This document shows, piece by piece, positions 34,223-44,342 of a stretch of 64,000 bases of DNA (position 1 is its first letter; every line of letters starts with the position of its first letter). A model generated the notes under the pieces. The model did not search any database, was not told the origin of the DNA, and saw only the letters and a list, made by a program, of their open reading frames with translations. The stretch is from Acidobacteriota bacterium (GTDB lineage: Bacteria; Acidobacteriota; Terriglobia; Terriglobales; Acidobacteriaceae). Location: contig JAEYQK010000064.1 in NCBI GenBank assembly GCA_023410055.1, positions 1-64,000 of the forward strand, written 5' to 3'. Made by a program: the position numbers and the translations under genes.

Positions 34223-35614
34223 TCAATAGGCGTTCTTGCCTAGTAATCCGGACCACAGCGTTAGAAGCACGATTCGTAAGTCGAACCAAAAGTTCCAGTT
34301 CCTAAGGTAGTACAGGTCACATTCCAAACGCTTTTGAATGGAAGTATCACCTCTCCACCCATTCACTTGTGCCCAACCGGTAATGCCTACTTTCAGGCGA
34401 TGACGGTTGTTGTAGCGCGCGATGTCCATGAGGAACTTCTTGACGTAATAGGGACGCTCGGGGCGGGGTCCGACCACACTCATGTCACCCTTCAGAACAT
34501 TAAGGAACTGTGGGAGCTCGTCCAAACTCGATTTGCGCAAGAATGTTCCAATCCAAGTACGGCGAGGATCCTCAGCGGTTGTCCAAGCAGTATCACTTTC
34601 CCCTGAATTGGAAACTCGCATGGTGCGGAACTTGTACATCATGAAGAGCTGCCCGTTCAGCCCAACGCGCTCCTGCTTGAAGAAGATAGGTCCCTTCGAA
34701 CTCAGCTTAACCGCTACTGCAATGATCGCCAGCAAGGGTGACAAGAGCAGCAGGACCATTGCGGAAAAGACTATATCGAAAGCACGCTTGAACACTGTAT
34801 AGTCCAGTGACTCCGCAGGCGTGAGGCTCAGGTCCAGCAATTGCATTCTGCCAAACTGAAACAAGCGTTCCCGGATACGACTATTTCCAGACAGATCGAT
34901 GACCGCACGAATGGGAACACACAGCGCATCCAATTTCTCCGCCAGTCCTGTTATAGATGACAAGCGATCTAGGGGAACGGCGATAATTACGTCATCCAAG
35001 TTCATGTTCATCAATGTATGAACATGTTGCAACGAATAGACGGGCGCATCGTTAACTGCAACTTCCTGATCGGGCAGACGCACGTATCCAACCACCAAGC
35101 TGGGCACAATTGGAGCACGTCGCAATCGGGCAACGGCCCTGCGCGCGAAGGAGTCTGCGCCAACGACTAGGATGCGAATAGGGCGCCGCGCCCGCCTTGC
35201 TCCCCGGACCAAAGCGCGGAAAGCGGCGTGGACCAGAAGCGTTCCCAGAAGTAGGAATACCGCACCGAGGGCGATTACAAGCCGCGAAAATTGCGAAGTA
35301 CGAACAAAGAAGAGGATGCTTACAAGAGCAATGTAAGTTGCAATGCAGGCGGATGAGGCTCGCCGGATGCCCGTTCGCTCGCGGTATAGTTCCTCCACGC
35401 TACAGACACCGAACTGCTCTGCGGCAATCACCCAGAGCAACGTCGCGGTAAACGAAATGACCGCGTATCCACTCCTTTGCGGCAAGAATGGTGGGAGGAA
35501 AGCTGTTCCGCCCAAAGAGAATCTTATGGCCGCCGCGGTTTCTATAGCGAAGAGCGGAAGAACATAGCAGCACAAGCGCAGCAAGAACCGATGATAATTC
35601 AGTCTCAGAAGCAA
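34223..35614 (-). CDS. Polyprenyl glycosylphosphotransferase (exopolysaccharide priming enzyme)
   Basis: Membrane enzyme that transfers a sugar-1-phosphate to undecaprenyl phosphate to begin each repeat unit. The N-terminal half has several hydrophobic helices and a CoA-binding-like Rossmann section (ILVVGADSFARRAVARL). The C-terminal sugar-transferase domain has KRAFDIVFSAMVLLLLSPLLAIIA, FKQERVGLNGQLF, YKFRTM and DELPQFLNVLKGDMSVVGPRPERP. TTG 35614 (after GGAG) is preferred because the extra residues to 35746 are lysine/arginine-rich and unlike the family; the longer start cannot be excluded. It is the last gene of the EPS locus. Confidence 0.88.
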   Translation of the reverse strand: MLLRLNYHRFLLRLCCYVLPLFAIETAAAIRFSLGGTAFLPPFLPQRSGYAVISFTATLLWVIAAEQFGVCSVEELYRERTGIRRASSACIATYIALVSILFFVRTSQFSRLVIALGAVFLLLGTLLVHAAFRALVRGARRARRPIRILVVGADSFARRAVARLRRAPIVPSLVVGYVRLPDQEVAVNDAPVYSLQHVHTLMNMNLDDVIIAVPLDRLSSITGLAEKLDALCVPIRAVIDLSGNSRIRERLFQFGRMQLLDLSLTPAESLDYTVFKRAFDIVFSAMVLLLLSPLLAIIAVAVKLSSKGPIFFKQERVGLNGQLFMMYKFRTMRVSNSGESDTAWTTAEDPRRTWIGTFLRKSSLDELPQFLNVLKGDMSVVGPRPERPYYVKKFLMDIARYNNRHRLKVGITGWAQVNGWRGDTSIQKRLECDLYYLRNWNFWFDLRIVLLTLWSGLLGKNAY

Positions 35615-36113
35615 CTTCTTCTCCGCCAGATTAGGACAACGATTTTTTTCTGACTTTATCGGGAGGAGAAGTCTAGTAAAGCAGAGATGCTTCGTCAAGG
35701 CCTTAAGCAAAGATCTAGTAATCGATAAGGACCGCCACCTCGCCAAAGGTCCACGACAGTTGACTGTACTCTGGTCCTAGGGAGATGTTACGAAGATTGC
35801 GGCACCACCCGTCAGGAGGGCGAGAACTTCGATCGTGCAATCTGATTGCACAAGGCAAGGAATCGCGGCCGCGCATGCTCGGCGCGGAAGCTTGGTGCAG
35901 CTGCTGTCTTGAGATGATTTGTGCTGATTTCCGCTCCGGCGGCGAGAAGCACATGCCCCGGAGTTGCTGCTCAGCCCCGCGCTGGTCCTCACAAGCCGCC
36001 GTGATTACCGCTTTCTCACTCGCGAGCAAAAACTCTCAATTGTGTGCAACAGTAGCGATGGGGGGACGCATGGAAGCCACCGAGCGGCCCCTTACCGATC
36101 AGTGGCGACCGTA
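35615..36113. other. Gap between sugar transferase and ahcY
   Basis: About 370-500 bp depending on the sugar-transferase start. Reading frames here are short, in unrelated frames, with no recognisable product. No strong terminator or promoter is seen. Confidence 0.4.
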
Positions 36114-37541
36114 CTAATAGCGATAGTTTTCTGACTTGTAGGGCCCTTCTACCGACACACCGATGTATTGAGCTTGTTTCGGAGAGAGCGTGGTCAGCTT
36201 CGCCCCGATCTTTTCGAGGTGCAACCGCGCCACCTCCTCGTCCAGTCTCTTCGGGAGGGTGTAGACACCTGGCTTGTAGCTCTCGCGATTACTCCACAAG
36301 TCAATCTGTGCGAGTGTCTGATTTGAAAAGCTATTGGACATTACAAAGCTCGGATGTCCTGTTGCGCACCCAAGATTGACGAGCCGCCCCTCGGCTAACA
36401 GGAATATGCTGCGGCCATCCGAGAAAGTGTACTTATCTACTTGAGGCTTGATGTTCGTTTTCTTGGCACTCTGTGCTAGCCGGTCAACCTCAATCTCGTT
36501 ATCGAAGTGGCCGATGTTGCAGACGATGGCTTGGTCTTTCATCTTCTGCATGTGTTCCAGTGTGATGATATCGACGTTGCCCGTACACGTTACGTAGATA
36601 TCTCCAAGGCCGAGCGTATCTTCGACAGTGGCGACCTGATACCCCTCCATCGCTGCTTGGAGAGCATTAATCGGATCGATTTCTGTCACGATCACGCGTG
36701 CGCCCATACCGCGCAGAGACTGGGCCGATCCTTTGCCGACATCGCCGTACCCGCATACAACTGCGACCTTCCCAGCAAGCATTACATCCGTTGCCCGCTT
36801 GATTCCATCGGCTAGCGACTCACGGCAGCCATACAAATTGTCGAACTTCGATTTTGTAACCGAATCATTCACGTTGATCGCCGGGACCAGCAAGGTACCT
36901 TCTTGATGCATTCGGTACAGGCGATGGACTCCGGTGGTCGTCTCTTCTGAAACGCCCTTCCACTCTCGAACTATTTCGTGCCAGAGCTGTGGCGAATTTG
37001 TGTGAACACTCTTGAGGAGATTCTTGATCACTTGCTCTTCGTGCGAAGATGATGGGGTGTTCACCCAGTCGCTTCCGTTCTCCAACTCGTATCCCTTATG
37101 AATGAGGAGCGTGGCATCGCCGCCATCGTCAACGATCAACTGCGGTCCCTTGCCCATCGGGTGACTCAATGCCTGGAAGGTGCACCACCAGTAGTCCTCC
37201 AAGCTTTCACCTTTCCATGCGAAGACTGGAATGCCGCGGGCAGCGATCGCGGCAGCAGCGTGGTCTTGCGTTGAAAAGATGTTGCAACTAGCCCAACGGA
37301 CGCTGGCGCCTAATTCGACCAGGGTCTCAATCAGCACAGCCGTTTGTATGGTCATGTGAAGCGAGCCGGTGATCCTGACACCCGCAAGCGGCTTCTGCTC
37401 CGCATATTTCTGCCGAATCGCCATCAATCCCGGCATTTCTTGTTCGGCGATTTCGATTTCTTTACGCCCCCAGTCCGAAAGGGAGAGATCTGCGACTTTG
37501 TAGTCCGCTGTTGATGGCGCGACAACCGATTTGACGTTCAA
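36114..37541 (-). CDS. ahcY: S-adenosylhomocysteinase
   Basis: A 475-residue enzyme that hydrolyses S-adenosylhomocysteine to adenosine and homocysteine, relieving product inhibition of methyltransferases. Markers: ITGSLHMTIQTAVLIETL, ASCNIFSTQDHAAAAIA, EDYWWCTFQALS, NAD-binding AVVCGYGDVGKGSAQSL, and the C-terminal GPYKSENYRY tail whose Lys and Tyr close the cofactor site. It sits inside an exopolysaccharide operon that also encodes two methyltransferases, an unusual place for a core-metabolism gene. Confidence 0.96.
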   Translation of the reverse strand: MNVKSVVAPSTADYKVADLSLSDWGRKEIEIAEQEMPGLMAIRQKYAEQKPLAGVRITGSLHMTIQTAVLIETLVELGASVRWASCNIFSTQDHAAAAIAARGIPVFAWKGESLEDYWWCTFQALSHPMGKGPQLIVDDGGDATLLIHKGYELENGSDWVNTPSSSHEEQVIKNLLKSVHTNSPQLWHEIVREWKGVSEETTTGVHRLYRMHQEGTLLVPAINVNDSVTKSKFDNLYGCRESLADGIKRATDVMLAGKVAVVCGYGDVGKGSAQSLRGMGARVIVTEIDPINALQAAMEGYQVATVEDTLGLGDIYVTCTGNVDIITLEHMQKMKDQAIVCNIGHFDNEIEVDRLAQSAKKTNIKPQVDKYTFSDGRSIFLLAEGRLVNLGCATGHPSFVMSNSFSNQTLAQIDLWSNRESYKPGVYTLPKRLDEEVARLHLEKIGAKLTTLSPKQAQYIGVSVEGPYKSENYRY

Positions 37542-37611
37542 TGTGATTGCTCCTAATGCTCAGTATATAGTTGGGCTGCTGTACGGGAAACATGAAGCTA
37601 GTCGTCAATCC

Positions 37612-38598
37612 CTAGCACCTGCGTCTGGCCCCAACCACACCACATACAACTCCCAACAGTTGCGCAATTGACCTCGCTGCAAGTATGGCGGGAGACGCGA
37701 TTCCAACGACCGGGTCCTTCAGAGCGGCTCGCAGGGAGAACGGCAAAGTGAGCAGCAGAAATATTCCCAGCACGTAGATTGAAGTGAACACTCTCGGCTC
37801 CACTAGCAGGTCAAATGCGATAGTCCCGATCAATGCCGGACAAAACAGAAGCTGCACTTTCATCAGTTGGGGCGTGTGCGTGTCGTTTACTGCTTTTTCT
37901 GGATTCTTCTTTAGCGCTAGCATCCGCCAGAACGCAAATTTGAATTTCTTCTTCAAATATCCCGTGAATGATTTCGGATGCTGGTGGTACACAATCGCTT
38001 CAGGCACGAACCGCATTTTCCAGCCGCGAGCAGACATCCTATATGACAGCTCAATATCCTCGGCGCAGGCTACCGGAAACTGAGTGTCGTACCCGTTCAT
38101 CTCCAGGAATTTGTCTCGTCGGAATGCGGCCGAGTACGTGTCGACGAAATCAATGTTCTCGTGGCCTGACATAACCCGATACTTGTCTTCATACTCGGCC
38201 TGTACAAAGCGAGCGATAATTTGTGGCTGGCGGGTCCGGTATGCTCCTTTTGTGCCAACCACCTCAGGATCGCTGAACGGACCTAACATTGCGTCTAGCC
38301 ACCCCGGCGTTGGCTCACAGTCATCGTCTGTGAACAGGATAATGGAGCCTTTCGCTTCGCTCGCACCGCGGTTCCTGGCCGCAGCCGGTCCCGCATTGGG
38401 CTGCGTTATGACGCGCACATCCGGATATCGCTGGCGAATAAGTTCTACCGTATTATCGGTGGACCCGTCGTTGACCACAATGATCTCGAGAGCCTGCTCG
38501 CTTCCCTGACTGCGCAGAGCGTCCAAGCAACGGGCAATTCTGGATGCCCCATTATAAGTCGGAATGATGGCAGATGCTGATATTCTCTCTTTGCGCAT
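37612..38598 (-). CDS. Family 2 glycosyltransferase
   Basis: A 328-residue inverting GT-A enzyme: ASAIIPTYNGASRIARCLDAL, VVNDGSTDNT, metal-binding DDD in LFTDDDCEPTPGW, CAEDIELSYRMSARGW as the acceptor/catalytic ED motif, and two C-terminal hydrophobic helices, so it is membrane-bound. Likely adds a sugar to the lipid-linked repeat unit. It is separated from ahcY by 70 bp and sits 35 bp after the methyltransferase-like gene. Confidence 0.9.
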   Translation of the reverse strand: MRKERISASAIIPTYNGASRIARCLDALRSQGSEQALEIIVVNDGSTDNTVELIRQRYPDVRVITQPNAGPAAARNRGASEAKGSIILFTDDDCEPTPGWLDAMLGPFSDPEVVGTKGAYRTRQPQIIARFVQAEYEDKYRVMSGHENIDFVDTYSAAFRRDKFLEMNGYDTQFPVACAEDIELSYRMSARGWKMRFVPEAIVYHQHPKSFTGYLKKKFKFAFWRMLALKKNPEKAVNDTHTPQLMKVQLLFCPALIGTIAFDLLVEPRVFTSIYVLGIFLLLTLPFSLRAALKDPVVGIASPAILAARSIAQLLGVVCGVVGARRRC

Positions 38599-38633
38599 TC
38601 AACCTAACCAGTAGTTCGAGATGACAGACTTGC

Positions 38634-39302
38634 TTACTGAATGCGTTCGCGCCCCGGGCCGTAGCAAAATGCGATTTCCTCTGCCACATTCACAATTCCG
38701 TTGGCATCTAGAGCCGCACTGAACAACAAGCTAGGGCGATACCAGCGCAGCCAGGGGATCACTGCGAATCCACATTCCCGGATTGTGGTTCGCAGTGCAT
38801 CGTCAAACGATGTCTTATGAGTAACATCGTTTCCGAAATTGCGTTTTCCTACACTGGACGAAACATTTGGAACACGAAAGCAGGCAGTCGCCCCCATCGC
38901 TGTTATGGACCGCAGAAATTTGGCTACAGTTACTTCCGGTATGTGCTCGATACAGTGATCTGCGAAGATGAAAACCGGTCCTCGATGACGAATACCGCAA
39001 ATGTCATTCACTATGACGCTGGCATCATCACATCCTTCTAGGTCCCGGAGTCTCAAACCACTATCAGGGATGCCGAAATCAAACTTATCAACAAAGTAGA
39101 CTTCGCGGAAAAGCATTCTTTTCAATGGCGCGAGCCTGGTAGGCCCAGGGCCGAGCTCGATAAAAGAAATCCTTTTCAGTTCCGAGAAGGGGACAAGAAT
39201 TCCTCGAATTCTTAGCGTTACCAGGAGCAAAAGAAAGTCAACGATTCGAGCGAATTGACGACACAACTCAATGAATCCACCACGGGCGTACTGTTTGGCC
39301 AT
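38634..39302 (-). CDS. SAM-dependent methyltransferase-like protein
   Basis: About 222 residues. SFIELGPGPTRLAPL is a SAM-binding motif I variant, VYFVDKFDF follows motif II, and FIFADHCIEHIPEVTVAKFL resembles the D-x-x-E-H motif of sugar methyltransferases. The C-terminus is short and not typical. It could methylate the polysaccharide or be a diverged, non-catalytic relative. ATG 39302 is chosen; TTG 39326 is possible. Confidence 0.65.
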   Translation of the reverse strand: MAKQYARGGFIELCRQFARIVDFLLLLVTLRIRGILVPFSELKRISFIELGPGPTRLAPLKRMLFREVYFVDKFDFGIPDSGLRLRDLEGCDDASVIVNDICGIRHRGPVFIFADHCIEHIPEVTVAKFLRSITAMGATACFRVPNVSSSVGKRNFGNDVTHKTSFDDALRTTIRECGFAVIPWLRWYRPSLLFSAALDANGIVNVAEEIAFCYGPGRERIQ

Positions 39303-39328
39303 CGATCGTCTCTGAGAAAATTTCAACT

Positions 39329-39559
39329 CTAGCTAACACGTGCCACTAAAGTCGGGCGATGAAGAAGGGTTGTCGCTCGGGAAATAATCACCACCAGCAT
39401 TGTCGCGAGTAGAAGACTTGAAATTCGTTCGTAGACATAGCCGAGAGTTCCCCGGGGCGAAAACAAAGCTCGTGAAAGGCACTCAGCCCAAATTCCTGCA
39501 TACAACGAACGGTGACCGATGAACCTTCGACAAGTAGCCCCGAAAATGATTGTTCTCAA
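39329..39559 (-). CDS. Small hypothetical ORF
   Basis: A 76-residue frame with a hydrophobic segment (SSLLLATMLVVIISRA) and basic flanks. No family recognised. It fills most of a ~330 bp gap between a methyltransferase-like gene and the Wzy-like gene; it may be a gene remnant or chance. Confidence 0.25.
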   Translation of the reverse strand: MRTIIFGATCRRFIGHRSLYAGIWAECLSRALFSPRGTLGYVYERISSLLLATMLVVIISRATTLLHRPTLVARVS

Positions 39560-39634
39560 AATAATATGGCGGGAATGATTTTCCGCAGCACAAACTGAGG
39601 GCAGAGTTCAACAGTCCCTGTTCGAGCGTATCTC

Positions 39635-40903
39635 CTAGGCATTAGGGACTTGTCCGAAATTTGCAGGGCGGATTGATAAAAGGGCAGGAAGAATCCCTTT
39701 TCGTTTTTCGATCACAGTGCGCGTCTCGTGAGTGCCAGGTTTCAAACAATATATGAAAGCGATGATTGAAGGAACGAAATTGGGCGGCGACCAAAGCGAG
39801 AGCACAAGGATTCCGAGAAGGGCGAGGAGCTTTGAATTGGCTTCCCGTGGCGGCATCATCCGGAATATAAGCCTGTAGTACAGAAAACATCCAAGCAAGC
39901 TGCCGTACCCGACCAAGAGTGGAAGAAGCCCGAGCGGTTGCACGATATAGCTCTGGTCGGCGTAAATTGCAATTGGTTCATAGATACGAGGGAAAGACAT
40001 GAGTGGGAATACGATCTGTGCAATTCTCTGCAGCTGCGGACTGTCGGTTTCGCTGAACTGTAAGTCAGTGAAGAAACTCTCTTCCAGCTCTGCCACGCGC
40101 GCAGAACTGTGAACAACATAGAGTCCCACAAACAAGGCCACTACCAAAAACACGATTGCATACACCCTTCTTCGCATGACTGCAACTTGAATCAGAACCA
40201 AATACGTGAGCAGTGCCAGCGAATAGAGCGATTTGTTGAGGAATGTGAGCAATCCGAAGAGTAAGAAAACTCTTAGTCGTTTTCTTGGCTCATTTTGAAT
40301 TAGGACAGTTGCAAAAGCGAAACACATGAGTGCAGCTGTTGCTGGCTCTGACGCCCATCCCGAGACACCGCGTACATCAGACGCCGATTGCATGTATCGC
40401 GGAACCAAGCCTGACATTATTCTCGTGAACCAATCAGGAATGATTCGGATCAACTTGAAATCAACAAATTGAATAATGGAGAGTCCCAAGAAACCCAAGA
40501 GAGAGAGTTCGACGAGACTGATCGAGATTAGCTCTCGGTTGGATCGGGACAGATAGCGATAGAAACCAATCAGGAATATTGTCGGAATTACCGCAATTAC
40601 GAGCCTTAGCCAAGCGTAACTTCCAGGGGGTGCCGCAAACGCAGCCAATAAAATAATGGCACCTGAAAGGATGAGCGATCTTGAATCCTCGAACAGGACT
40701 TCAGGTACCAGCATCGCCGCGATAAAGACAGGTATAAAGTTTGTCTCGAGAGTTGAGTCCCCGAAATAGCTGGCGTTAATGAAGGGCCAAACAAAGTTCA
40801 GGTTAACCAAGAGTCTAGCTGTGCTGATACGCAGTACTCGGAATCCGGGAACAGTAACGCCCCCAGAATGCCCCTCATTCGCAAGTGCGATGTTTATTGC
40901 CAT
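39635..40903 (-). CDS. Wzy-like polysaccharide polymerase
   Basis: A 422-residue protein with about ten hydrophobic helices. A large loop around residue 175 contains RGVSGWASEPA, like the RxxSxxxEPS/EPT loop of O-antigen and EPS polymerases. It should join lipid-linked repeat units on the periplasmic side of the inner membrane. It lies downstream of the GT4 gene (about 90 bp). Identification is by topology, one motif and context because Wzy sequences are highly variable. Confidence 0.7.
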   Translation of the reverse strand: MAINIALANEGHSGGVTVPGFRVLRISTARLLVNLNFVWPFINASYFGDSTLETNFIPVFIAAMLVPEVLFEDSRSLILSGAIILLAAFAAPPGSYAWLRLVIAVIPTIFLIGFYRYLSRSNRELISISLVELSLLGFLGLSIIQFVDFKLIRIIPDWFTRIMSGLVPRYMQSASDVRGVSGWASEPATAALMCFAFATVLIQNEPRKRLRVFLLFGLLTFLNKSLYSLALLTYLVLIQVAVMRRRVYAIVFLVVALFVGLYVVHSSARVAELEESFFTDLQFSETDSPQLQRIAQIVFPLMSFPRIYEPIAIYADQSYIVQPLGLLPLLVGYGSLLGCFLYYRLIFRMMPPREANSKLLALLGILVLSLWSPPNFVPSIIAFIYCLKPGTHETRTVIEKRKGILPALLSIRPANFGQVPNA

Positions 40904-40992
40904 TCAGAGTTGCTCACTCGTCGACGCGGTTCCTCGTTCCGCAAGCGCCAGTGACTCCAGGCGACATGCATGATTCCGTAGCATCCGTTCCT

Positions 40993-41967
40993 TTACAAAA
41001 TCCGACATCCCACTTCCAGATAGGCGGCGGCTACTGATTTGGCCGTATATGTGCTGACATCTATGGCCTCGTTCTTCATACCAAGAGCTCGGCGCAATGT
41101 GCAAAGTACCTGTTCGTGATCAAGAGAAATGGGCAGTAGGGCTACTTGCTTTCCTATCCGATCAATTGCTATCTCAAGGCCTCCACCGGAAGCAGGCATG
41201 GCCACAACGCACCCTTGGCTCAACGCCTCCAGATACGTAATTCCAAGGCCCTCGGTCGGATTCCCTGACACAAACACCTTAGTACGTCTGAGATAATCCC
41301 GCACGACGTAATCATCCGGGCAGCCCTTGAACTCAATTCGTTCGTCACCCTGCGCAATCTCTTCCAACAATTCACGCTGAGGGCCTTGGCCGATAATGCA
41401 TGCCCTCAGCCCAGGCACTTCCCTTACCAGCTGACAGATCGCGGGCATAATGCAATGTATCTTCTTGTGTGGCAGCAGCCGCCCTACATAAGTTATGTAG
41501 CACCGATCTTCGGATCCCAATCCGTCGTACGGTTCGAGGTACACGGGTTTGATCGGGTTACGTATGACAGCGTCGACTTTCACTTTGAAACTGTCATGTA
41601 GGTGAACACCCGTATAGTCAGAAACAGCAACAAGCTGCGCGCCGGAGCAAGTGTTGGTTAGCCGGTATGTGGCGACGAGCCCCGCTCCCCTCGACCATCC
41701 TTGCGTTACTGCGCAAGGTATGCCGTGTGCTATAGAGATCACACGCCGGGCAAAAGGAACCGCGAAAACCGCCGTCGTACTCAGGATCTTGAGCACTTTA
41801 GGATCACGTAACTCACGTAAGTGCCCAAAAAGTTGCTTCGGGGAAACGATTTCGGATGGAATTGCAAGCTCCTCGAATCCGGCAGCTAGCGCTTCTGCAA
41901 AACTCTGTACGCCGCCAACTTCATGTCCGCCTGTAATAAGGACTTTCGTTGGCCTCTCGATTGTCAT
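40993..41967 (-). CDS. Family 4 glycosyltransferase
   Basis: A 324-residue GT-B enzyme: KVLITGGHEVGGVQSFAEAL as the N-terminal glycine loop, CYITYVGRLLPHKKIHCIM, and FVSGNPTEGLGITYLEALSQGCVVAMPASGG with the E-x7-E pattern. Adds a sugar during repeat-unit assembly in the cytoplasm. Length of about 320 residues is slightly short for GT4. Confidence 0.85.
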   Translation of the reverse strand: MTIERPTKVLITGGHEVGGVQSFAEALAAGFEELAIPSEIVSPKQLFGHLRELRDPKVLKILSTTAVFAVPFARRVISIAHGIPCAVTQGWSRGAGLVATYRLTNTCSGAQLVAVSDYTGVHLHDSFKVKVDAVIRNPIKPVYLEPYDGLGSEDRCYITYVGRLLPHKKIHCIMPAICQLVREVPGLRACIIGQGPQRELLEEIAQGDERIEFKGCPDDYVVRDYLRRTKVFVSGNPTEGLGITYLEALSQGCVVAMPASGGGLEIAIDRIGKQVALLPISLDHEQVLCTLRRALGMKNEAIDVSTYTAKSVAAAYLEVGCRIL

Positions 41968-42040
41968 CCTCTGGGCTCCTGTATCATTTGCAACGCTCCA
42001 TCACTCTGTTTATTTCGCCTAACAACAACAATGTGCCGTA

Positions 42041-42856
42041 TCACGGCGCGAAGAACATGAAGTTTTCACAATCGGCGCTGCCCTGTTCGATCCACCTGAG
42101 AACATGTTCTTGTTCGATTCGCGCGCACCGATCATCTAGGGTCCTGGATTGATATCCGTGTTTCCAGAACAGGCCAAAGGTTTCCAGAAAGCGCTTGTTT
42201 ATGCCACCCGGAATAACCTCATGCCGCAGCAGTATCTCGACCAGCCATGTTGGCTTGGGGGCTAGATCCAATGTCGCTGTTGCTCCAGCGAGTACATCCA
42301 GTTCGAAACCTTCCACGTCCATCTTGATCAATAGTTTCTTTCCACAGAATCTTCCGACCAGAAAATCCAGAGCTGCTACGGGCACCAAGATGAATCGTGA
42401 CTCCTGAGCTTGTCCCCATCCCGGTGTAAGTGACGCTATCGTGCCTGATCCATATATCGGGGTAAGACCAGATTGTTTCGCCAGCCCGAGAGGAAACACT
42501 TCCGCGTTCGAGGATAGATTGTTGTTCCATAGGTTCTTGCATAAGTAGCTAAAGTTTTTGGGCAGCGGCTCAAACGAGATCACATGCTTGTTGCGGCTGG
42601 CCGCCAAACACGAGTAAAAACCGATGTTTGCGCCTATGTCCAGAACAACATCATGACTATCGAGCAGCCGAAGAAATACCTCCACCTGCTCGCGCTCGTA
42701 GTTCTCCCTTGCAGCCCATACACTGCCTGCGAGCTCAAAGCCGTAACTTGTCGGCCTTGCCTTGCGATTCACACTCAAGTCCAACAGTGAACGATATGCA
42801 CGCCCAAGCAGTGGGGCGTGTGCGTCGATGTGTTTTCGGAATTTGGTCAGAAACAT
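42041..42856 (-). CDS. FkbM-family methyltransferase
   Basis: A 271-residue methyltransferase with SAM-binding VVLDIGANIGFYSCLAA, VISFEPLPKNFSYL, and KLLIKMDVEGFELDVLAGATATL, the FkbM signature. FkbM enzymes O-methylate sugars or polyketides. In an exopolysaccharide operon it probably methylates a sugar of the repeat unit. It is followed by the GT4 gene at a gap of ~70 bp. Confidence 0.9.
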   Translation of the reverse strand: MFLTKFRKHIDAHAPLLGRAYRSLLDLSVNRKARPTSYGFELAGSVWAARENYEREQVEVFLRLLDSHDVVLDIGANIGFYSCLAASRNKHVISFEPLPKNFSYLCKNLWNNNLSSNAEVFPLGLAKQSGLTPIYGSGTIASLTPGWGQAQESRFILVPVAALDFLVGRFCGKKLLIKMDVEGFELDVLAGATATLDLAPKPTWLVEILLRHEVIPGGINKRFLETFGLFWKHGYQSRTLDDRCARIEQEHVLRWIEQGSADCENFMFFAP

Positions 42857-42947
42857 CTATATCCCCGGATGTTTTCAGGCGCGTTCACCGCCTGGAATTT
42901 TCAAAGAGTCAACTGCTTCTCATGCGGTAGTAGCCGATATCTGGTGT

Positions 42948-44342
42948 TCAAAGTTGTTGATTTGCCAATGCTACGGCTCCAGACCGTTGCAGACGTTTGG
43001 CCTGAAATATCGCCGTGGCTGTGGCAAGTCCTACGATGCCGGAACCACAAAAGTAAACTGCTGCCGCCCCATTCATTCCCCAACGTGGAACCAACAGGAC
43101 CGTTCCTACACTAGTCAACACCGCGACCAAAAAGGATTGCCATAGAAAAGGTTCCGTTTTGTGCGCCCGGAGATAAATTGCCTGACTTTGAACAACGAGA
43201 CTGCTGACAGCAGTCAGCAGTAGCAAAATGAATAGTGGAGGCGGTAACATTCGGGCTGCAAGCTTCGGGTACATTGCTTGCACGGCGAAGATGCCCACCA
43301 CGCAAACGGCCAGGACTCCAACAATCATCACTAAGGATTGCCTTAGAGTTTTGAAAAACAGGACATCGAGCTGTTCATATTCGCCACGAGCGATCAACTG
43401 CCCGAACGGTGATGCTTTTGTGTACATCCAAGCTATGACTACGATCCAGAGATACCCTGCGATACTTATGGACATACCCATGCGCCCGGCTTCTACGGGG
43501 CCACGATAGGCAAATAGAACCGGAGTAAACACATACACCGTGAAATATGCGCAAAGATAGCTGACGGCAATTTTCCACTGGAACGGCCAAACCTCGGTAC
43601 GCCAGCTAATTCCCTCACCATTGATCGGGTACCGAAGCAAATCTAGTAGTAGTTTGCGCCTCGACCACAGGAAGATCAGTCCCACCAGCGTATAAGCCGC
43701 GTTCAGTGCGGCGGGTGAATAAAGTCCGCGGTGCGCAATCATTACAGACCAGGGGACACTCACTGCCATAAGCCCCTGCACAAACCGCATTCCCGCGACC
43801 TGTCGGACCTGTCCGCACCCCTCCAGAAAGGAAAAGAAAGGGTTTAGCGTGAACATCACGGCCGTAGCAATCACTACGAGCGCCCAGGGTCCATGCCATG
43901 CTACTTGCCCCGTGCTTTGAGCGTTTCTCGAGAAAAACAGAGTACCAAGAGGCAGTAGCGTAACGATCATCAAAACACCCGCCGCCGAATACCCGCGGGA
44001 GGCCTTTTGAAAAACAGAAGCAAGGCGAGCGTGAGCTATCGGATCGCCTTCGATCGTTCCGTCGGGACGAAATTTAAGGTGTACCGATTCATGTGCCGCA
44101 AGCTGCAAAATGACAAACGAGAACCCCAATTCAAAAATCGTCTGCAGTGCTGCTAGGCTTAGCAGAGTGTAGTAGTACCCTTGCTCAATCGGTGTCAGAA
44201 AATGCACAATCAGCAGCACCGTCCCCGTACTGCCGAGTACCTGAAGTCCTCGCGCCAGGACTGTGTAGCCAATAGCCCGGTCTAGCCCCGTGTGCCTCTT
44301 CAGCCGTTCTACCCACCTCTGTTTCGAAAAGCCCACTAACAC
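42948..44342 (-). CDS. Wzx-like polysaccharide flippase
   Basis: A 464-residue protein with 12-14 hydrophobic segments, beginning GLDRAIGYTVLARGLQVLGSTGTVLL and with FLTPIEQGYYYTLLSLAALQTIFELGF, the polysaccharide-transporter (MOP/Wzx) layout. It would flip lipid-linked repeat units across the inner membrane. The start is GTG (44342 or 44336) behind AGGGAG. Confidence 0.85.
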   Translation of the reverse strand: MLVGFSKQRWVERLKRHTGLDRAIGYTVLARGLQVLGSTGTVLLIVHFLTPIEQGYYYTLLSLAALQTIFELGFSFVILQLAAHESVHLKFRPDGTIEGDPIAHARLASVFQKASRGYSAAGVLMIVTLLPLGTLFFSRNAQSTGQVAWHGPWALVVIATAVMFTLNPFFSFLEGCGQVRQVAGMRFVQGLMAVSVPWSVMIAHRGLYSPAALNAAYTLVGLIFLWSRRKLLLDLLRYPINGEGISWRTEVWPFQWKIAVSYLCAYFTVYVFTPVLFAYRGPVEAGRMGMSISIAGYLWIVVIAWMYTKASPFGQLIARGEYEQLDVLFFKTLRQSLVMIVGVLAVCVVGIFAVQAMYPKLAARMLPPPLFILLLLTAVSSLVVQSQAIYLRAHKTEPFLWQSFLVAVLTSVGTVLLVPRWGMNGAAAVYFCGSGIVGLATATAIFQAKRLQRSGAVALANQQL

